Positions 35,523 through 44,183 of a DNA stretch of 64,000 bases are shown in pieces. Below the pieces are notes generated by a model, which worked only from the letters and a program-made list of their open reading frames with translations, was not told where the DNA came from and made no database searches. A program made the position numbers and the translations under genes. This DNA is from JBOHUC01 sp050733935 (lineage in GTDB: Bacteria; Eisenbacteria; RBG-16-71-46; DASYSL01): contig JBOHUC010000176.1 of NCBI GenBank assembly GCA_050733935.1, forward strand, positions 1 to 64,000. Reading direction: 5' to 3'. Numbering within the stretch: the first letter of the stretch is position 1; each line of letters opens with the position of its first letter.

Positions 35523-36496
35523 GTCGCGCACGCACGTGGCTTCTCGTGGCCGCGGCCGGCGCGGCCTTCCTCGCTGCGGTGGCGGGCTGTTCCTCCCGGC
35601 CGTCCGAGCGGCAGACCGAGGCGTGGAACGCCGAGCTCCAGCGGATCGAGGCGGAGCAGGACTCGCTCCGCAAGCGCGCGGCCGAGCTCGTGGCGCTCGA
35701 TCCGAACCTCAAGCGGATCCCCCCGGGGGACATCGTCATCGCCATTCCGACGGCGTTCGTACGAAGCGCCATCGAGCGGGTGTTCGAGGATGTCGCGAGC
35801 CATGTGACGATTCGGATCACCGGCATCAAGGCGCACGTCGAGAAGTCGATTAAGAAGATCGTCACGATCGGCAATTTCACAGTCGACATCAATATTCACG
35901 AAGTGGTCGGGACGCTTGCGCCAGCCAAGCCCGACATGATCTTCGGCAAGGACCGGATCTCGATGGCACTGCCCATCGAAGTCACCTCCGGCCGCGGAGA
36001 GGCCACGATCCACTTTGTCTGGGACGGGAAGAACGTGGCGGACGTCGCGTGTGGCGACATGGACATCACGCAGAAGGTGACCGGAAACGTGATCCCGGCG
36101 AAATACCAGGTCTCGGGCAGCATCGGCCTTGCGATCCGCGACAACAAGGTCGTCTGTACGCCTGTCTTTCCGGAGACCCGGCTCAGGCTTCGCGTGAGGC
36201 CTTCGAAGGAGTCGTGGAACGCGATCAACAAGATTCTCGACGAGAAACGGGGAGCGTGCGGCTTCGTGCTCGACAAGGTCGACGTCCCGAAGCTGCTCAC
36301 GAACCTGACCGAGGAGAAGGGCTTCAACGTGAAGCTCCCGTTCGACAAGCTCAAACCCTTCCTGTTCCCCGCCGGTGTGGCCGACTCGGTGACGGTCGGT
36401 GGCCAGTTGCTCCTCGTCCAGGCCACGACCAACACGGCGCGCATCGACCCCGATGCACTCTGGTACAGCGCGAACGCCCAGGTCCGGAAGCCCTGA
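35519..36496 (+). CDS. Lipoprotein of unknown family, second of a tandem pair
   Basis: 325 residues. The lipobox is AVAGC (Cys24). A charged helix (TEAWNAELQRIEAEQDSLRKRAAELV) is followed by PPGDIVIAIPTAFVRSAIERVFEDV, which parallels PADRFMVGISDTVVAEILRSQLP in the gene before, and then alternating strands through to the end. Cysteines near residues 181, 204 and 249 could form disulfides. It is coupled to the preceding gene by an ATGA overlap. The following BlaI-like gene has its own promoter, so a functional link is possible but not shown. No function is assigned. Confidence 0.75.
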   Translation: MSRARTWLLVAAAGAAFLAAVAGCSSRPSERQTEAWNAELQRIEAEQDSLRKRAAELVALDPNLKRIPPGDIVIAIPTAFVRSAIERVFEDVASHVTIRITGIKAHVEKSIKKIVTIGNFTVDINIHEVVGTLAPAKPDMIFGKDRISMALPIEVTSGRGEATIHFVWDGKNVADVACGDMDITQKVTGNVIPAKYQVSGSIGLAIRDNKVVCTPVFPETRLRLRVRPSKESWNAINKILDEKRGACGFVLDKVDVPKLLTNLTEEKGFNVKLPFDKLKPFLFPAGVADSVTVGGQLLLVQATTNTARIDPDALWYSANAQVRKP

Positions 36497-36528
36497 GATC
36501 CCAGGCAGTGGCCGTCCAAAAAGGACGG

Positions 36529-36564
36529 TTGACGTCCTCCGGGTGACATGCTAATTTCTTAGCA
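36529..36564 (+). promoter_or_regulatory. Promoter with BlaI/MecI-type operator
   Basis: TTGACG (36529-36534), a 17-base spacer and TAATTT (36552-36557) form a sigma-70-like promoter. Overlapping its -10 is a perfect inverted repeat, TGCTAA-TTTC-TTAGCA (36549-36564), 31 bases before the start of the BlaI-like gene. BlaI/MecI repressors bind such short dyads at their own promoter, so autoregulation of the pair is the natural reading. Confidence 0.8.
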
Positions 36565-36594
36565 CAAGAACGCACCGGCCCGGAGAGACCGCTG

Positions 36595-36978
36595 ATGATG
36601 ACTCCATCCACGCTTTCCCGACGCGAGCGCCAGATCATGGACGCGCTCTACGCACTCGGCCGCGCATCGGTGGCCCAGGTTCGCGAGCGCATGCCCGATC
36701 CCCCGGGCTACTCCGCGGTCCGCGCGTTTCTCCGAATCCTCGAGGAAAAGGGACACGTCCGTCACGAGGAGGACGGCCCCCGGTACGTCTACCTGCCCGT
36801 GGTCCCGGCGCGCCGCGCCCAGCGCGCCGCAGTCTCCCACCTGGTCCGCACGTTCTTCCAGGGGTCGGCCGAGCGAACGATGGCGGCACTGATCGAGAGT
36901 GCCGACACGAAGCTCAGCCACGACGAGCTCGATCGGATCGAGCAGCTCGTGATCCGCGCGCGAAAGAAAGGAAAGTAG
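36595..36978 (+). CDS. BlaI/MecI/CopY-family repressor
   Basis: 127 residues (ATGATG start; the second ATG is also possible). The winged helix has LSRRERQIMDALYALGRASVAQVRERM and the recognition part YSAVRAFLRILEEKGHVRHEEDGPRYVY, all as in BlaI/MecI. The C-terminal dimerisation and cleavage region follows (VSHLVRTFFQGSAERTMAALIE). In the family, cleavage by the partner BlaR1 protease lifts repression. The partner gene starts 2 bases downstream. The target may be only this operon, since no beta-lactamase gene adjoins it. Confidence 0.9.
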   Translation: MMTPSTLSRRERQIMDALYALGRASVAQVRERMPDPPGYSAVRAFLRILEEKGHVRHEEDGPRYVYLPVVPARRAQRAAVSHLVRTFFQGSAERTMAALIESADTKLSHDELDRIEQLVIRARKKGK

Positions 36979-36980
36979 CC

Positions 36981-39734
36981 ATGGGATCCCCCCTCCTGGA
37001 CCCGCTCGCATCGCAGGCCACGGGTTTCCTCGTGGTACTCGTGCTCAAAGCCACTCTGGTTCTCGGGGGCGGGGCGATCGTCACGCGGCTTCTTGCGCGA
37101 CGTTCCGCGGCGCTGCGTCACGGCGTGTGGACGCTGGCCGTGGCCGCGCTCCTCGTTCTCCCCGGGGTCCAGGCCCTGGCCCCGCCGCTGGCCACGCCGC
37201 TTTCGCTCGCGATTCCTCGGTCTTCGCTCGCTTCGGGACCGGCGACCTCGCCTTCCGCCATCGCCTCTCGAAGCCCGGAAGTCCCTCACCAGTCCGCACC
37301 TCGCGAGACGCAGCGCTCCGCGCCGTCGTCCTCGTCTTCGTCGATCGGCGTTGCGCCCCAGGCGCCGCCGAACGTTCGTCCCGCCGACACCGGATTCGCG
37401 TTCTCGTGGCCCGTCGCCGCCCTTCTCGGCTGGCTCCTCGGAGCCGTTGTTGTGCTCGCCTACTTCGCGGCCGGTCGCATCACGCTGGCCCGCATCTCCG
37501 CGGGCGCGCACCGCATCGACAACTCCACGTGGCTCTCCGTTGCGACGGAAGTCGCGGAACGTCTGGGCGTCCGGCAACCGCTTCGCTTTCTCACATCCGA
37601 TTCCGCGGTCGGGCCCATGACCTGGGGAATTCGCAATCCGACGGTTCTGCTTCCGGCCAAAGCTGCGGCCTGGCCGGCCGAGCAGCAGCGCTCCTTTCTG
37701 CTCCACGAGCTCGCACACGTCGCCCGCCGGGACTGCGCAATCCAGGACCTCGCTCATCTCGTCTGCGCTTTCTACTGGTTCCACCCCGGGGTGTGGTACG
37801 CCGCCCATCGCCTTCGCGTCGAGCGCGAGCGCGCGTGTGACGACATCGTGCTCGCGGACGGGGCCAGTGCCGAGAGCTACGCGGAGCACCTGCTCGAAGT
37901 CGTGCGCTCGGCCCGCACCCCGCGCGGGGCACTGTCCGTGTCGGGAGCGGCGATGGCCGCGCCGTCGCAGCTCGAGACTCGTGTGCGCGCCCTCCTCGAC
38001 GGGTCGCTGGACCGCCGCGGCATCGGCCGGCGTCGGGCCGTCACGGGCGCCCTGTTCGCGCTCGCGCTCACGATGCCGTTGGCCGCACTCGCTCCGGCAA
38101 CGCGCACGGCCTCCGCGCGTGAAGCCGCCGCTGCGCAACCGGCGCAACCGGCCCCACCGGCCGGCGCACAGCAGGCCGAGGACACAAACGGGACCCTTGC
38201 GGAACGCTGGCAACTTGCGATCGAGGATGGGCGCAGGCAGTTCAACGGCGAGGATTTCTGGATTGTCTACGCAATCGAGTTCCGTGGGCGTGAAGGGCGG
38301 AAGGGACGGAAGGAACCCGAGACCCTGTTCTCGGACAGCGAGGGCTGGGACCTGGACGACCTCGAACGGCACGGTCCTTCCTTCGCCGAGCGCTTCGGCT
38401 ATTCCCCCGAAGATGTCGTCTTCCTGTTCCGCGTCCGTGCAAAGAGCTCCGGAACGAACCCGGCGTTCGAACGCATCTCGATCCGAAGCGCACGTCTCTC
38501 CCCCCCGCTCGGGGGATTGTCGGTTGTCTCGATGGGGCGACGAGGGATCGAAGAGAGCTTCGACTGGCTGAGCACGCGCCTCGACCGGGCGCCGCAGGAT
38601 CTGCGCGCGGCCGTGCTCGTCACGGCTCTCTCGCTCCACGCCTCGCCGCGTACGCAGCCGCTGCTCGAGAAGATTCTCGACAGCTCCCGTAACAGCGACC
38701 TGCGCCTCGAGGCCGCCGAAGGCCTCGGCCGGCATCCGGGTGCTCGCACGCTCGAAAGGCTGGTCGAGCTCGCACGCAACGATCGGTCCCTGGACGTCCG
38801 GCGCGAGGCGGCGGAGACGGTCGGCGATCTCGAATACGCCCCGGCCACGAACGCGCTGATCGCGCTCTGCCGCGAGCTCGACGACGAGTCCGTGCGCGCC
38901 GAGGCCGTCGAGTCTCTCGGGAAACGCGAGCCGGAGAAGGTCCTTCCTGTCCTGCTCGAGATCACGGACCGCGATCCGTCCGAGACGGTGCGGCGGGAAG
39001 CCGTGGAAACGATCGGCGATCTCGAATACGCCCCGGCCACGAACGTGCTCACCGACCTCTGTCGAAAGCACAAGGACGAGTCGGTGCGCGCCGAGGCCGT
39101 CGAAACTCTCGGGAAACGCGAGCCGGAGAAGGTCATTCCGGTCCTGCTCGAGATCACCGACCGGGATCCGTCGGAAACGGTCCGGCGCGAGGCCGTGGAA
39201 ACGATCGGCGACCTCGACTACGCCCCGGCCACGAACGTGCTCATCGATCTTTGCCGCAAGCACAAAGACGAGTCCGTGCGTTCCGAGGCCGTCGAAACTC
39301 TCGGGAAACGCGAGCCGGAGAAGGTCATTCCTGTCCTGCTCGAGATCACCGACCGCGATCCGTCGGAAACGGTCCGGCGTGAGGCCGTTGAAACGATCGG
39401 CGACCTCGACTACGCCCCGGCCACGAACGTGCTCATTGATCTCTGCCGCAAGCACAAGGACGAGGCGGTGCGCGCCGAGGCCGTCGAGTCTCTCGGGGAT
39501 CGCGAGCCCGAGCGGGTCGTTCCCGTTCTGGTCGAGATCACCGACCGCGATCCGTCGGAAACCGTCCGGCGCGAGGCGGTCGAGACGCTCGGCGAACTCC
39601 CGGGAATTGCGGGGCTCGAGCCGCTCCGTCGCATGGCAATGCACAGCAAGGACCCCGCGGTCCGCGACGAGGCGATCGAGACCTTGAGCGATCTCGGACA
39701 GCGGGCGGAAATGGCGAAGCACCGCAAGGATTGA
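36981..39734 (+). CDS. BlaR1-like M56 metallopeptidase with HEAT-repeat tail
   Basis: 917 residues. Membrane helices lie near 13-35, 48-68, 143-165 and 343-362. Zinc site HELAH at 242-246 with a downstream ERERACDD (281-288) gives the M56 gluzincin set of BlaR1/MecR1. BlaR1 then has a penicillin-binding domain; here there is instead a linker of about 180 residues and then a HEAT/PBS-type repeat domain from about 550 to the end, with units such as ETVRREAVETIGDLEYAPATN. So the sensing part is protein- or ligand-binding HEAT repeats, not a beta-lactam acylation site. It is coupled to the BlaI-like gene. Confidence 0.88.
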   Translation: MGSPLLDPLASQATGFLVVLVLKATLVLGGGAIVTRLLARRSAALRHGVWTLAVAALLVLPGVQALAPPLATPLSLAIPRSSLASGPATSPSAIASRSPEVPHQSAPRETQRSAPSSSSSSIGVAPQAPPNVRPADTGFAFSWPVAALLGWLLGAVVVLAYFAAGRITLARISAGAHRIDNSTWLSVATEVAERLGVRQPLRFLTSDSAVGPMTWGIRNPTVLLPAKAAAWPAEQQRSFLLHELAHVARRDCAIQDLAHLVCAFYWFHPGVWYAAHRLRVERERACDDIVLADGASAESYAEHLLEVVRSARTPRGALSVSGAAMAAPSQLETRVRALLDGSLDRRGIGRRRAVTGALFALALTMPLAALAPATRTASAREAAAAQPAQPAPPAGAQQAEDTNGTLAERWQLAIEDGRRQFNGEDFWIVYAIEFRGREGRKGRKEPETLFSDSEGWDLDDLERHGPSFAERFGYSPEDVVFLFRVRAKSSGTNPAFERISIRSARLSPPLGGLSVVSMGRRGIEESFDWLSTRLDRAPQDLRAAVLVTALSLHASPRTQPLLEKILDSSRNSDLRLEAAEGLGRHPGARTLERLVELARNDRSLDVRREAAETVGDLEYAPATNALIALCRELDDESVRAEAVESLGKREPEKVLPVLLEITDRDPSETVRREAVETIGDLEYAPATNVLTDLCRKHKDESVRAEAVETLGKREPEKVIPVLLEITDRDPSETVRREAVETIGDLDYAPATNVLIDLCRKHKDESVRSEAVETLGKREPEKVIPVLLEITDRDPSETVRREAVETIGDLDYAPATNVLIDLCRKHKDEAVRAEAVESLGDREPERVVPVLVEITDRDPSETVRREAVETLGELPGIAGLEPLRRMAMHSKDPAVRDEAIETLSDLGQRAEMAKHRKD
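38892..39659. repeat. 192-bp HEAT-coding tandem repeat
   Basis: Units begin at 38892, 39084, 39276 and 39468, exactly 192 bases (64 residues, two HEAT repeats) apart, and are nearly identical in DNA apart from the last. This marks recent expansion of the sensor tail. Confidence 0.85.
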
Positions 39735-39735
39735 C

Positions 39736-40011
39736 CTACGCGAGTCGGAGCAGCAGGAGCGCCGGCAGGAGCAGAACGACCGACGTGACGAGCCACCATC
39801 GGGCCTGTGCGCGGCCTTCGCGCACGGCCCCGGCTCCGATCGCCGTCGTGACGATCGCCCCCACCATCGCGAAGAGCACCACCCCCACGGCCATCAGGCC
39901 GCGATTGACGCAGCCAAGCACTTCGACAGGAGTGAAATAGAGGGCGAGGAGCGCGAGCGACGCCACGCTCGGCAGGCCGACGTGGCGCACGATGGGTGAT
40001 TTCGTGACCAT
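39736..40011 (-). CDS. Small membrane protein, three helices
   Basis: 91 residues, with a GGAG site 7-8 bases before the ATG. Hydrophobic helices at about 14-36, 40-61 and 70-90 with a positively charged loop (REGRAQARW) between the second and third. No motif is recognised. It is convergent with the BlaR1-like gene (one base apart) and alone. Function unknown. Confidence 0.6.
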   Translation of the reverse strand: MVTKSPIVRHVGLPSVASLALLALYFTPVEVLGCVNRGLMAVGVVLFAMVGAIVTTAIGAGAVREGRAQARWWLVTSVVLLLPALLLLRLA

Positions 40012-40180
40012 GCGAGATCTCCGGACTTTCCGACGCTCGATGCCGCATTGTTATCGGTTGAAACACCCCTTCGCTTGACCACGCAAAGTCGATGTGGAAA
40101 ATCCCGTGCCCCGGTTGCGGACGACGTCGCGCGCGTCATGATGGAGGGGAGGGAGCGCGGGAGATCGAAGGAGGTTTCTC

Positions 40181-40588
40181 ATGTTGCGGGACAGGAACGT
40201 CGGCGCAACGATCGCGGTTCGCGACCTGTCGGCGGCTCGCAAGTTCTACGAAGGAACGCTCGGGTTCCGCCCGGTCGAGACCGAGGGCGACGAGGGCGTA
40301 ATCTACGGGAGTGGCGCATCGAAGTTCTTCGTCTACCGCTCCCAGTTCGCGGGCACGAACCGCGCGACGGCCGCGACCTGGATGGTTGGAGACGAAGTCG
40401 ACGAGATCGTGCGCGCGCTCAAGAGCAAGGGCGTCCGGTTCGAGCACTATGATTTCCCGGACGCGCGGCTCGAGGGCGACGTGCACGTCATGGGCGACAT
40501 GCGCAACGCCTGGTTCAAGGACCCGGACGGAAACATCCTGAGTGTCGTGAACGGCCACCACGCCGATCGTCGCGTGTCCGCAGGCTGA
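40181..40588 (+). CDS. Glyoxalase/bleomycin-resistance (VOC) family protein
   Basis: 135 residues, AGGAGGT site 6 bases before the ATG. Two beta-alpha-beta-beta-beta modules: VGATIAVRDLSAARKFYEGTLGF then the second half ending WFKDPDGNILSVVNGHH, with the family's D-P-D-G-N turn and a metal-ligand-type His/Glu pattern that is only partly kept. Members of this branch are often annotated as VOC proteins without known substrate. It stands alone. Cytoplasmic; a detoxification or small-molecule-binding role is a family-level guess. Confidence 0.88.
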   Translation: MLRDRNVGATIAVRDLSAARKFYEGTLGFRPVETEGDEGVIYGSGASKFFVYRSQFAGTNRATAATWMVGDEVDEIVRALKSKGVRFEHYDFPDARLEGDVHVMGDMRNAWFKDPDGNILSVVNGHHADRRVSAG

Positions 40589-40867
40589 GCCTCATCGGCC
40601 CGACCAACCTCTGCCCTCGAACGAATCCGGGCGGCGCGTGGGACTCCTCCACGCGCCGCTCTTCTGAGCGGCAGCCCCCGCAGCACTCCTGACACTCCGT
40701 TTGTACAAACGTCCTTCCTTCGTTCCGATTCGGCACAGGTCACCGCTTGCAGGTGCACAAGTTAGCTCTTTCCAGGTAACGGACCGAATCTTGCGGTTCG
40801 TCTCCTTGTCGAATCGGGGACATTTCGGCCATTTCGAGTGCACGCATTCATGAAACGGAGTCTGGAC

Positions 40868-42697
40868 ATGCGAATCCTGCTCTCCCTGTTCGCCGCATTC
40901 CTTTTCCTGTCGGCTTCGATCGCCCCGCCTGCCACAAGTGCGGGCGCGGCGCGAACAGGGACCCGCCTGTCCGCCAGCACGACTGCGAAAGCGTCCGGGA
41001 AGGCGACCGCGGCTCCAGCGTCCGGCACACGGACGGCGCTCAAGACCGTGATCCGCTCGGGCCGCCACCCGGACCTCAAGTGGCCGGCGTTCGCCGAGTT
41101 TCGCGGAGAGCTCGAGCGTCTCTACGAGCCCGGCGGCTGGCAGCCGCTGTGGTCGGACGGCAGGCGTCCGTCGGATGCGGCGCAGAAGCTCATCGAGCGC
41201 CTGCTCGCGGCCGAGACTCTGGGGCTCGATCCGGCGGACTACGACGCGGTGTGGCTCAAGAACACGGCGGCCCGACTGGCGAAGCAGCATGGCTCCCCGC
41301 CCGAGCAGCTCCAACGGTTCGATCTCGCGCTCTCGGTCGCGGCGGTGCGATTCGTGACCGCGCTCGACTGCGGGCGCGTCAACCCCCGCACGCTGACCGA
41401 CGAAGTCCTGACGCCGGTGTGTCGTGACCCGGCACCGATCGTCGATTCGCTGAGGGTCGCGAAGCAGCAGTCGGCCGTGCTCGAGCGGATCGAGCCGCGT
41501 TTCCGCCACTACCAGCTGCTCAAGACGAGCCTCGCCCGGTATCGCGAGCTGGCGAGCGACGCCACGGTCGCGCCGGTCACGGACCTCCCACGCGACGTGA
41601 AGCCCGGTATGGCGCTCCGGGCCGCACCCCGACTTCGCCGCCTGCTCGCGGCCACGGGCGATCTCTCCCGCGGCAACCGTCCGAAGCCGGCCGCGGACAC
41701 ACTCTACTCGGCGGATCTCGTCCAGGCGGTGAAGCGCTTTCAGCGGCGCATGGGACTCCTGCCGGACGGCGTGATCTGGTTTCAGACGGCCGAGGAGCTC
41801 GCGCGGCCATTCGAGCATCGCATTCGCCAGATCGAGCTCGCGCTCGAGCGATGGCGCTGGATGCCGCCGTCGTTCGACACGCCGCCGGTCCTCGTCAACC
41901 TTCCGGCGTTTCGTCTCTATGCGCTCCGCGGCCCCGTCGATCGAGAGCAGGACATCCTCGCGATGGATGTCCTGGCCGGTTCCGCAAACAGCCACGAGAC
42001 GCCTTCGTTCACCGCGGAGATGACGCACGTCGTGTTCCGGCCGTTCTGGAATCCGCCACTCGAGATCATGACCGACGAGCTCGGGACGCGCGCCCTCTGG
42101 GACCGTGAGAATCTCGAGAGCCACGGCTACGTGTTGGTCGAAAGCGACGCCGACGACGCGCCGGTCCTTCCCATGACGCCCGAGAACCTCGCGCGGGTCG
42201 GGAAGAACCTGCGCATCCGCCAGCGTCCGGGGCCGCAGAATGCGCTCGGCCTCGTCAAGTTCATGCTTCCCAATCCGCACGAGATCTATCTGCACGACAC
42301 GCCCGCCAAGGGGCTGTTCGCGATGTCCCGCAGGGACTACAGCCACGGCTGCATACGGGTGAGCGAGCCGGTGGCGCTCGCCGAGCTCCTGCTCGAACAA
42401 CAGCCGGGGTGGGACAAGAATCGGATTCGGGAGGCGATGGAGAACGGTCCGGACAACGTGCGCGTGGATCTCGAACGGCCGGTGCCGGTCTACGTGCTGT
42501 ACGCGACGGCGGCCGCGGCGGAAAACGGCGAGGTGTACTTCTACTCGGACGTTTACGGACGGGACGCGGAGCTCGATGCGCTACTGCGGAAGGGTTACCC
42601 GTATCCGAAGACGGAGCTCAGGGCCGAGCTGCGCACCGCGGCCGAGGCGGATCAGGGAAGGATTTCGACCGACGTGCCGAGCGGCACGACCCGATAA
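40868..42697 (+). CDS. L,D-transpeptidase of the YcbB type
   Basis: 609 residues from ATG 40868 (GGAG 7-8 bases upstream; ATG 40850 and GTG 40838 are in frame). A signal peptide covers about 1-27. A scaffold domain is followed by a peptidoglycan-binding helix set near residue 284 (AVKRFQRRMGLLPDG), then the YkuD catalytic domain with HDTPAKGLFAMSRRDYSHGCIR; nucleophile Cys495 sits in SHGCIRV. YcbB-type enzymes make 3-3 cross-links in peptidoglycan and can bypass beta-lactam-blocked enzymes. Its 3' end overlaps that of a second L,D-transpeptidase gene on the other strand by 46 bases. Confidence 0.88.
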   Translation: MRILLSLFAAFLFLSASIAPPATSAGAARTGTRLSASTTAKASGKATAAPASGTRTALKTVIRSGRHPDLKWPAFAEFRGELERLYEPGGWQPLWSDGRRPSDAAQKLIERLLAAETLGLDPADYDAVWLKNTAARLAKQHGSPPEQLQRFDLALSVAAVRFVTALDCGRVNPRTLTDEVLTPVCRDPAPIVDSLRVAKQQSAVLERIEPRFRHYQLLKTSLARYRELASDATVAPVTDLPRDVKPGMALRAAPRLRRLLAATGDLSRGNRPKPAADTLYSADLVQAVKRFQRRMGLLPDGVIWFQTAEELARPFEHRIRQIELALERWRWMPPSFDTPPVLVNLPAFRLYALRGPVDREQDILAMDVLAGSANSHETPSFTAEMTHVVFRPFWNPPLEIMTDELGTRALWDRENLESHGYVLVESDADDAPVLPMTPENLARVGKNLRIRQRPGPQNALGLVKFMLPNPHEIYLHDTPAKGLFAMSRRDYSHGCIRVSEPVALAELLLEQQPGWDKNRIREAMENGPDNVRVDLERPVPVYVLYATAAAAENGEVYFYSDVYGRDAELDALLRKGYPYPKTELRAELRTAAEADQGRISTDVPSGTTR

Positions 42698-43185
42698 AGC
42701 TCCTGGATGTCCGAGTTGTCGAGCGCAACGCATCCCCACGTCCAATCGGCGCCCGAGCCGAAGCCGTGGATGAAGATCTCGCCGCCAAGCTTCGTGTTCC
42801 ACGGCGGAGTCGCCTTTGCGTTCCATGCGGCGACGATTCGATCGCGCTGGCGCGGCGTGATGAGTCCGGCGGCGAGTCCGCGGTCGGCGTCCGCCGGGCC
42901 GGGATAGCTCAGGCCCAGGGAGAGCTCGAACTTGCTCTGCGGATTCTTCATGCAGATGTAGTACGTGCCTTCCGGAGTCGCGTAGTCGCCCTGTCGCTCC
43001 TTCGGGGGCACGGGATTGAGCCCGAGCGCGACACGATACGTGCGAAGCGGCGTGCCCGCGGAAAGGAGATGGAGCTCCCGCTTCGCCTTGTGAATGACGA
43101 GGCTTGGCGAGTCGATTTGATCCGGAAGGGTCGGGCGCACGCCCGGCTCGCTCACGAGGAACGCCGCAAGAAGCATCAGGAACAC
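42652..43185 (-). CDS. Small L,D-transpeptidase (ErfK/YkuD type)
   Basis: 177 residues from GTG 43185, chosen for its GAGGG site and because the signal peptide (VFLMLLAAFLVSE) then begins the protein; the 216-residue frame adds a non-hydrophobic stretch. The YkuD domain starts at SLVIHKAKRELHLLSAG and has YATPEGTYYICMKNPQSKF, IFIHGFGSGADWTWGCVAL with Cys152 as the nucleophile. This subfamily (HG...GCVAL) is distinct from the YcbB type next door; members attach lipoproteins, edit cross-links or remain uncharacterised. Confidence 0.85.
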   Translation of the reverse strand: MFLMLLAAFLVSEPGVRPTLPDQIDSPSLVIHKAKRELHLLSAGTPLRTYRVALGLNPVPPKERQGDYATPEGTYYICMKNPQSKFELSLGLSYPGPADADRGLAAGLITPRQRDRIVAAWNAKATPPWNTKLGGEIFIHGFGSGADWTWGCVALDNSDIQELYRVVPLGTSVEILP

Positions 43186-43494
43186 GGAAACAGCCCTCTT
43201 TGGTTCTTCTTTAGTTGCTCGGTTCTCGGGTTCAGGGCAGCCGATCGTCCGGCGACCGGCTCCAGCCGACACTGATCCTAGCCCAGCCATCGGCCCGTTC
43301 AACAGTTCCTGATGCTGTTCCCTTCGATTCGGACCGGATCTGGAATTGTATTTTGCATCGCCCCCTGGATCACCGCGCGAAGTGCCGGGAGCGGGTCGCT
43401 TGAAGGTTCAAAGAGAAACGCCCCCGCGGGAGCGGAGGCGTGTAGAGCGTTGAGCGAGGTGGATGCAGGCTCGGCGACGACCCGTGGCCCTGGA
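43186..43494. other. 309-base intergenic stretch
   Basis: It separates the small L,D-transpeptidase start from the coupled gene pair. Its only recognisable element is the terminator hairpin at 43418-43441. No gene is supported. Confidence 0.5.
43418..43441 (-). terminator. Terminator of the coupled small-gene pair
   Basis: Stem ACGCCTCCGC with GCGGGGGCGT (one mismatch) and a four-base loop, followed on the minus strand by TTTCTCTT. A GC stem and T-rich tail 54 bases past the stop at 43495 fit intrinsic termination. Confidence 0.7.
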
Positions 43495-43677
43495 TCAGGC
43501 CCGTGTGCGCACCTCGAACAGGTAGCAGTCCCCGTAGTGGCCGTCGTCGACCCCCACGTCGAACAGCGCAAACTCGGCCTCCGGTGCCCCGTCCTCCATG
43601 TTCTCGAGCATGGCCACCACCTCCCCGGCCGAGGAAACAAGCGTGAGACCGACTTCGATGCCCGGGTGGGACCGCAT
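43495..43677 (-). CDS. 60-residue protein, coupled to the membrane protein upstream
   Basis: Starts at ATG 43677, sharing the A of the preceding TGA (TGATG), so it is translated by reinitiation. The product is acidic and soluble: PGIEVGLTLVSSAGEVVAMLENMEDG, then FALFDVGVDDGHYGDCYLFEVRTRA, a pattern of short strands. No family is recognised. The coupling suggests it works with the 91-residue membrane protein. Confidence 0.55.
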   Translation of the reverse strand: MRSHPGIEVGLTLVSSAGEVVAMLENMEDGAPEAEFALFDVGVDDGHYGDCYLFEVRTRA

Positions 43678-43952
43678 CAGCGCCTCCGCTCGGGGCCGGT
43701 GGCCTTCGCAAGACCGCTTCCCACTCCCATCGCGACGAGCGGGAGCACCCATCGCCCGACCTGTCGGCTCTGGGTGTGCCGGCCCACGCGATCGAGAAAG
43801 AAAGCGGTCGCGAACGAGCCGGCCGCCGCCCAGAAGAAGACGCTGGGCGGGACGACCGAGGTCTCCGGTTGGAGCGCGCTCGTAACGGCAGCCACGGGCC
43901 GTTCGGCGTGTGCCTCGGCTTCCTTGAGACGGGCGGCGAGTGTGCTGGCCAT
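43677..43952 (-). CDS. 91-residue single-helix membrane protein
   Basis: ATG 43952 with AAAGGAA six bases upstream. A helix-rich N-terminal part (STLAARLKEAEAHAERPVAA) precedes a membrane span at about 37-52 and a second weaker one (WVLPLVAMGVGSGLAKA). The end is basic. No known family. First gene of a two-gene unit ended by the terminator at 43418-43441. Confidence 0.6.
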   Translation of the reverse strand: MASTLAARLKEAEAHAERPVAAVTSALQPETSVVPPSVFFWAAAGSFATAFFLDRVGRHTQSRQVGRWVLPLVAMGVGSGLAKATGPERRR

Positions 43953-44183
43953 GGCGGTTCCTTTCCTCGTGTCTTCCTGTTGTGCTCCCGACCCGATGAG
44001 GTGGCGCGTGAAACCGACCGACGGTGGGATCGCCCGCAAACCAAGGCAAGGAATGTGCCGCCGGGAAAGTCCGCGCGAAGCCACGCGAAACGAGCGCCGC
44101 CGGGGTGACGGCGTTCCCATTCTTTCGCTCCCCGCCGGAAGTTCTTTCAACGAACCGGGGCCGGCGGGGAGCGAAGCTCAGTC

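Noticed and set aside
36512..36528. Hairpin CCGTCC-AAAAA-GGACGG after the second lipoprotein gene as a terminator
   Set aside because: The stem is only 6 bp with an A loop and no T-run; it directly precedes the -35 box of the next operon, so it may have another role or none.
36789..39722. A 977-codon open frame on the minus strand opposite the BlaR1-like gene
   Set aside because: Its translation is low-complexity Arg/Glu/Asp/Gly text mirroring the HEAT repeats; such long antisense frames are common in high-GC genes. The plus-strand product has clear domains.
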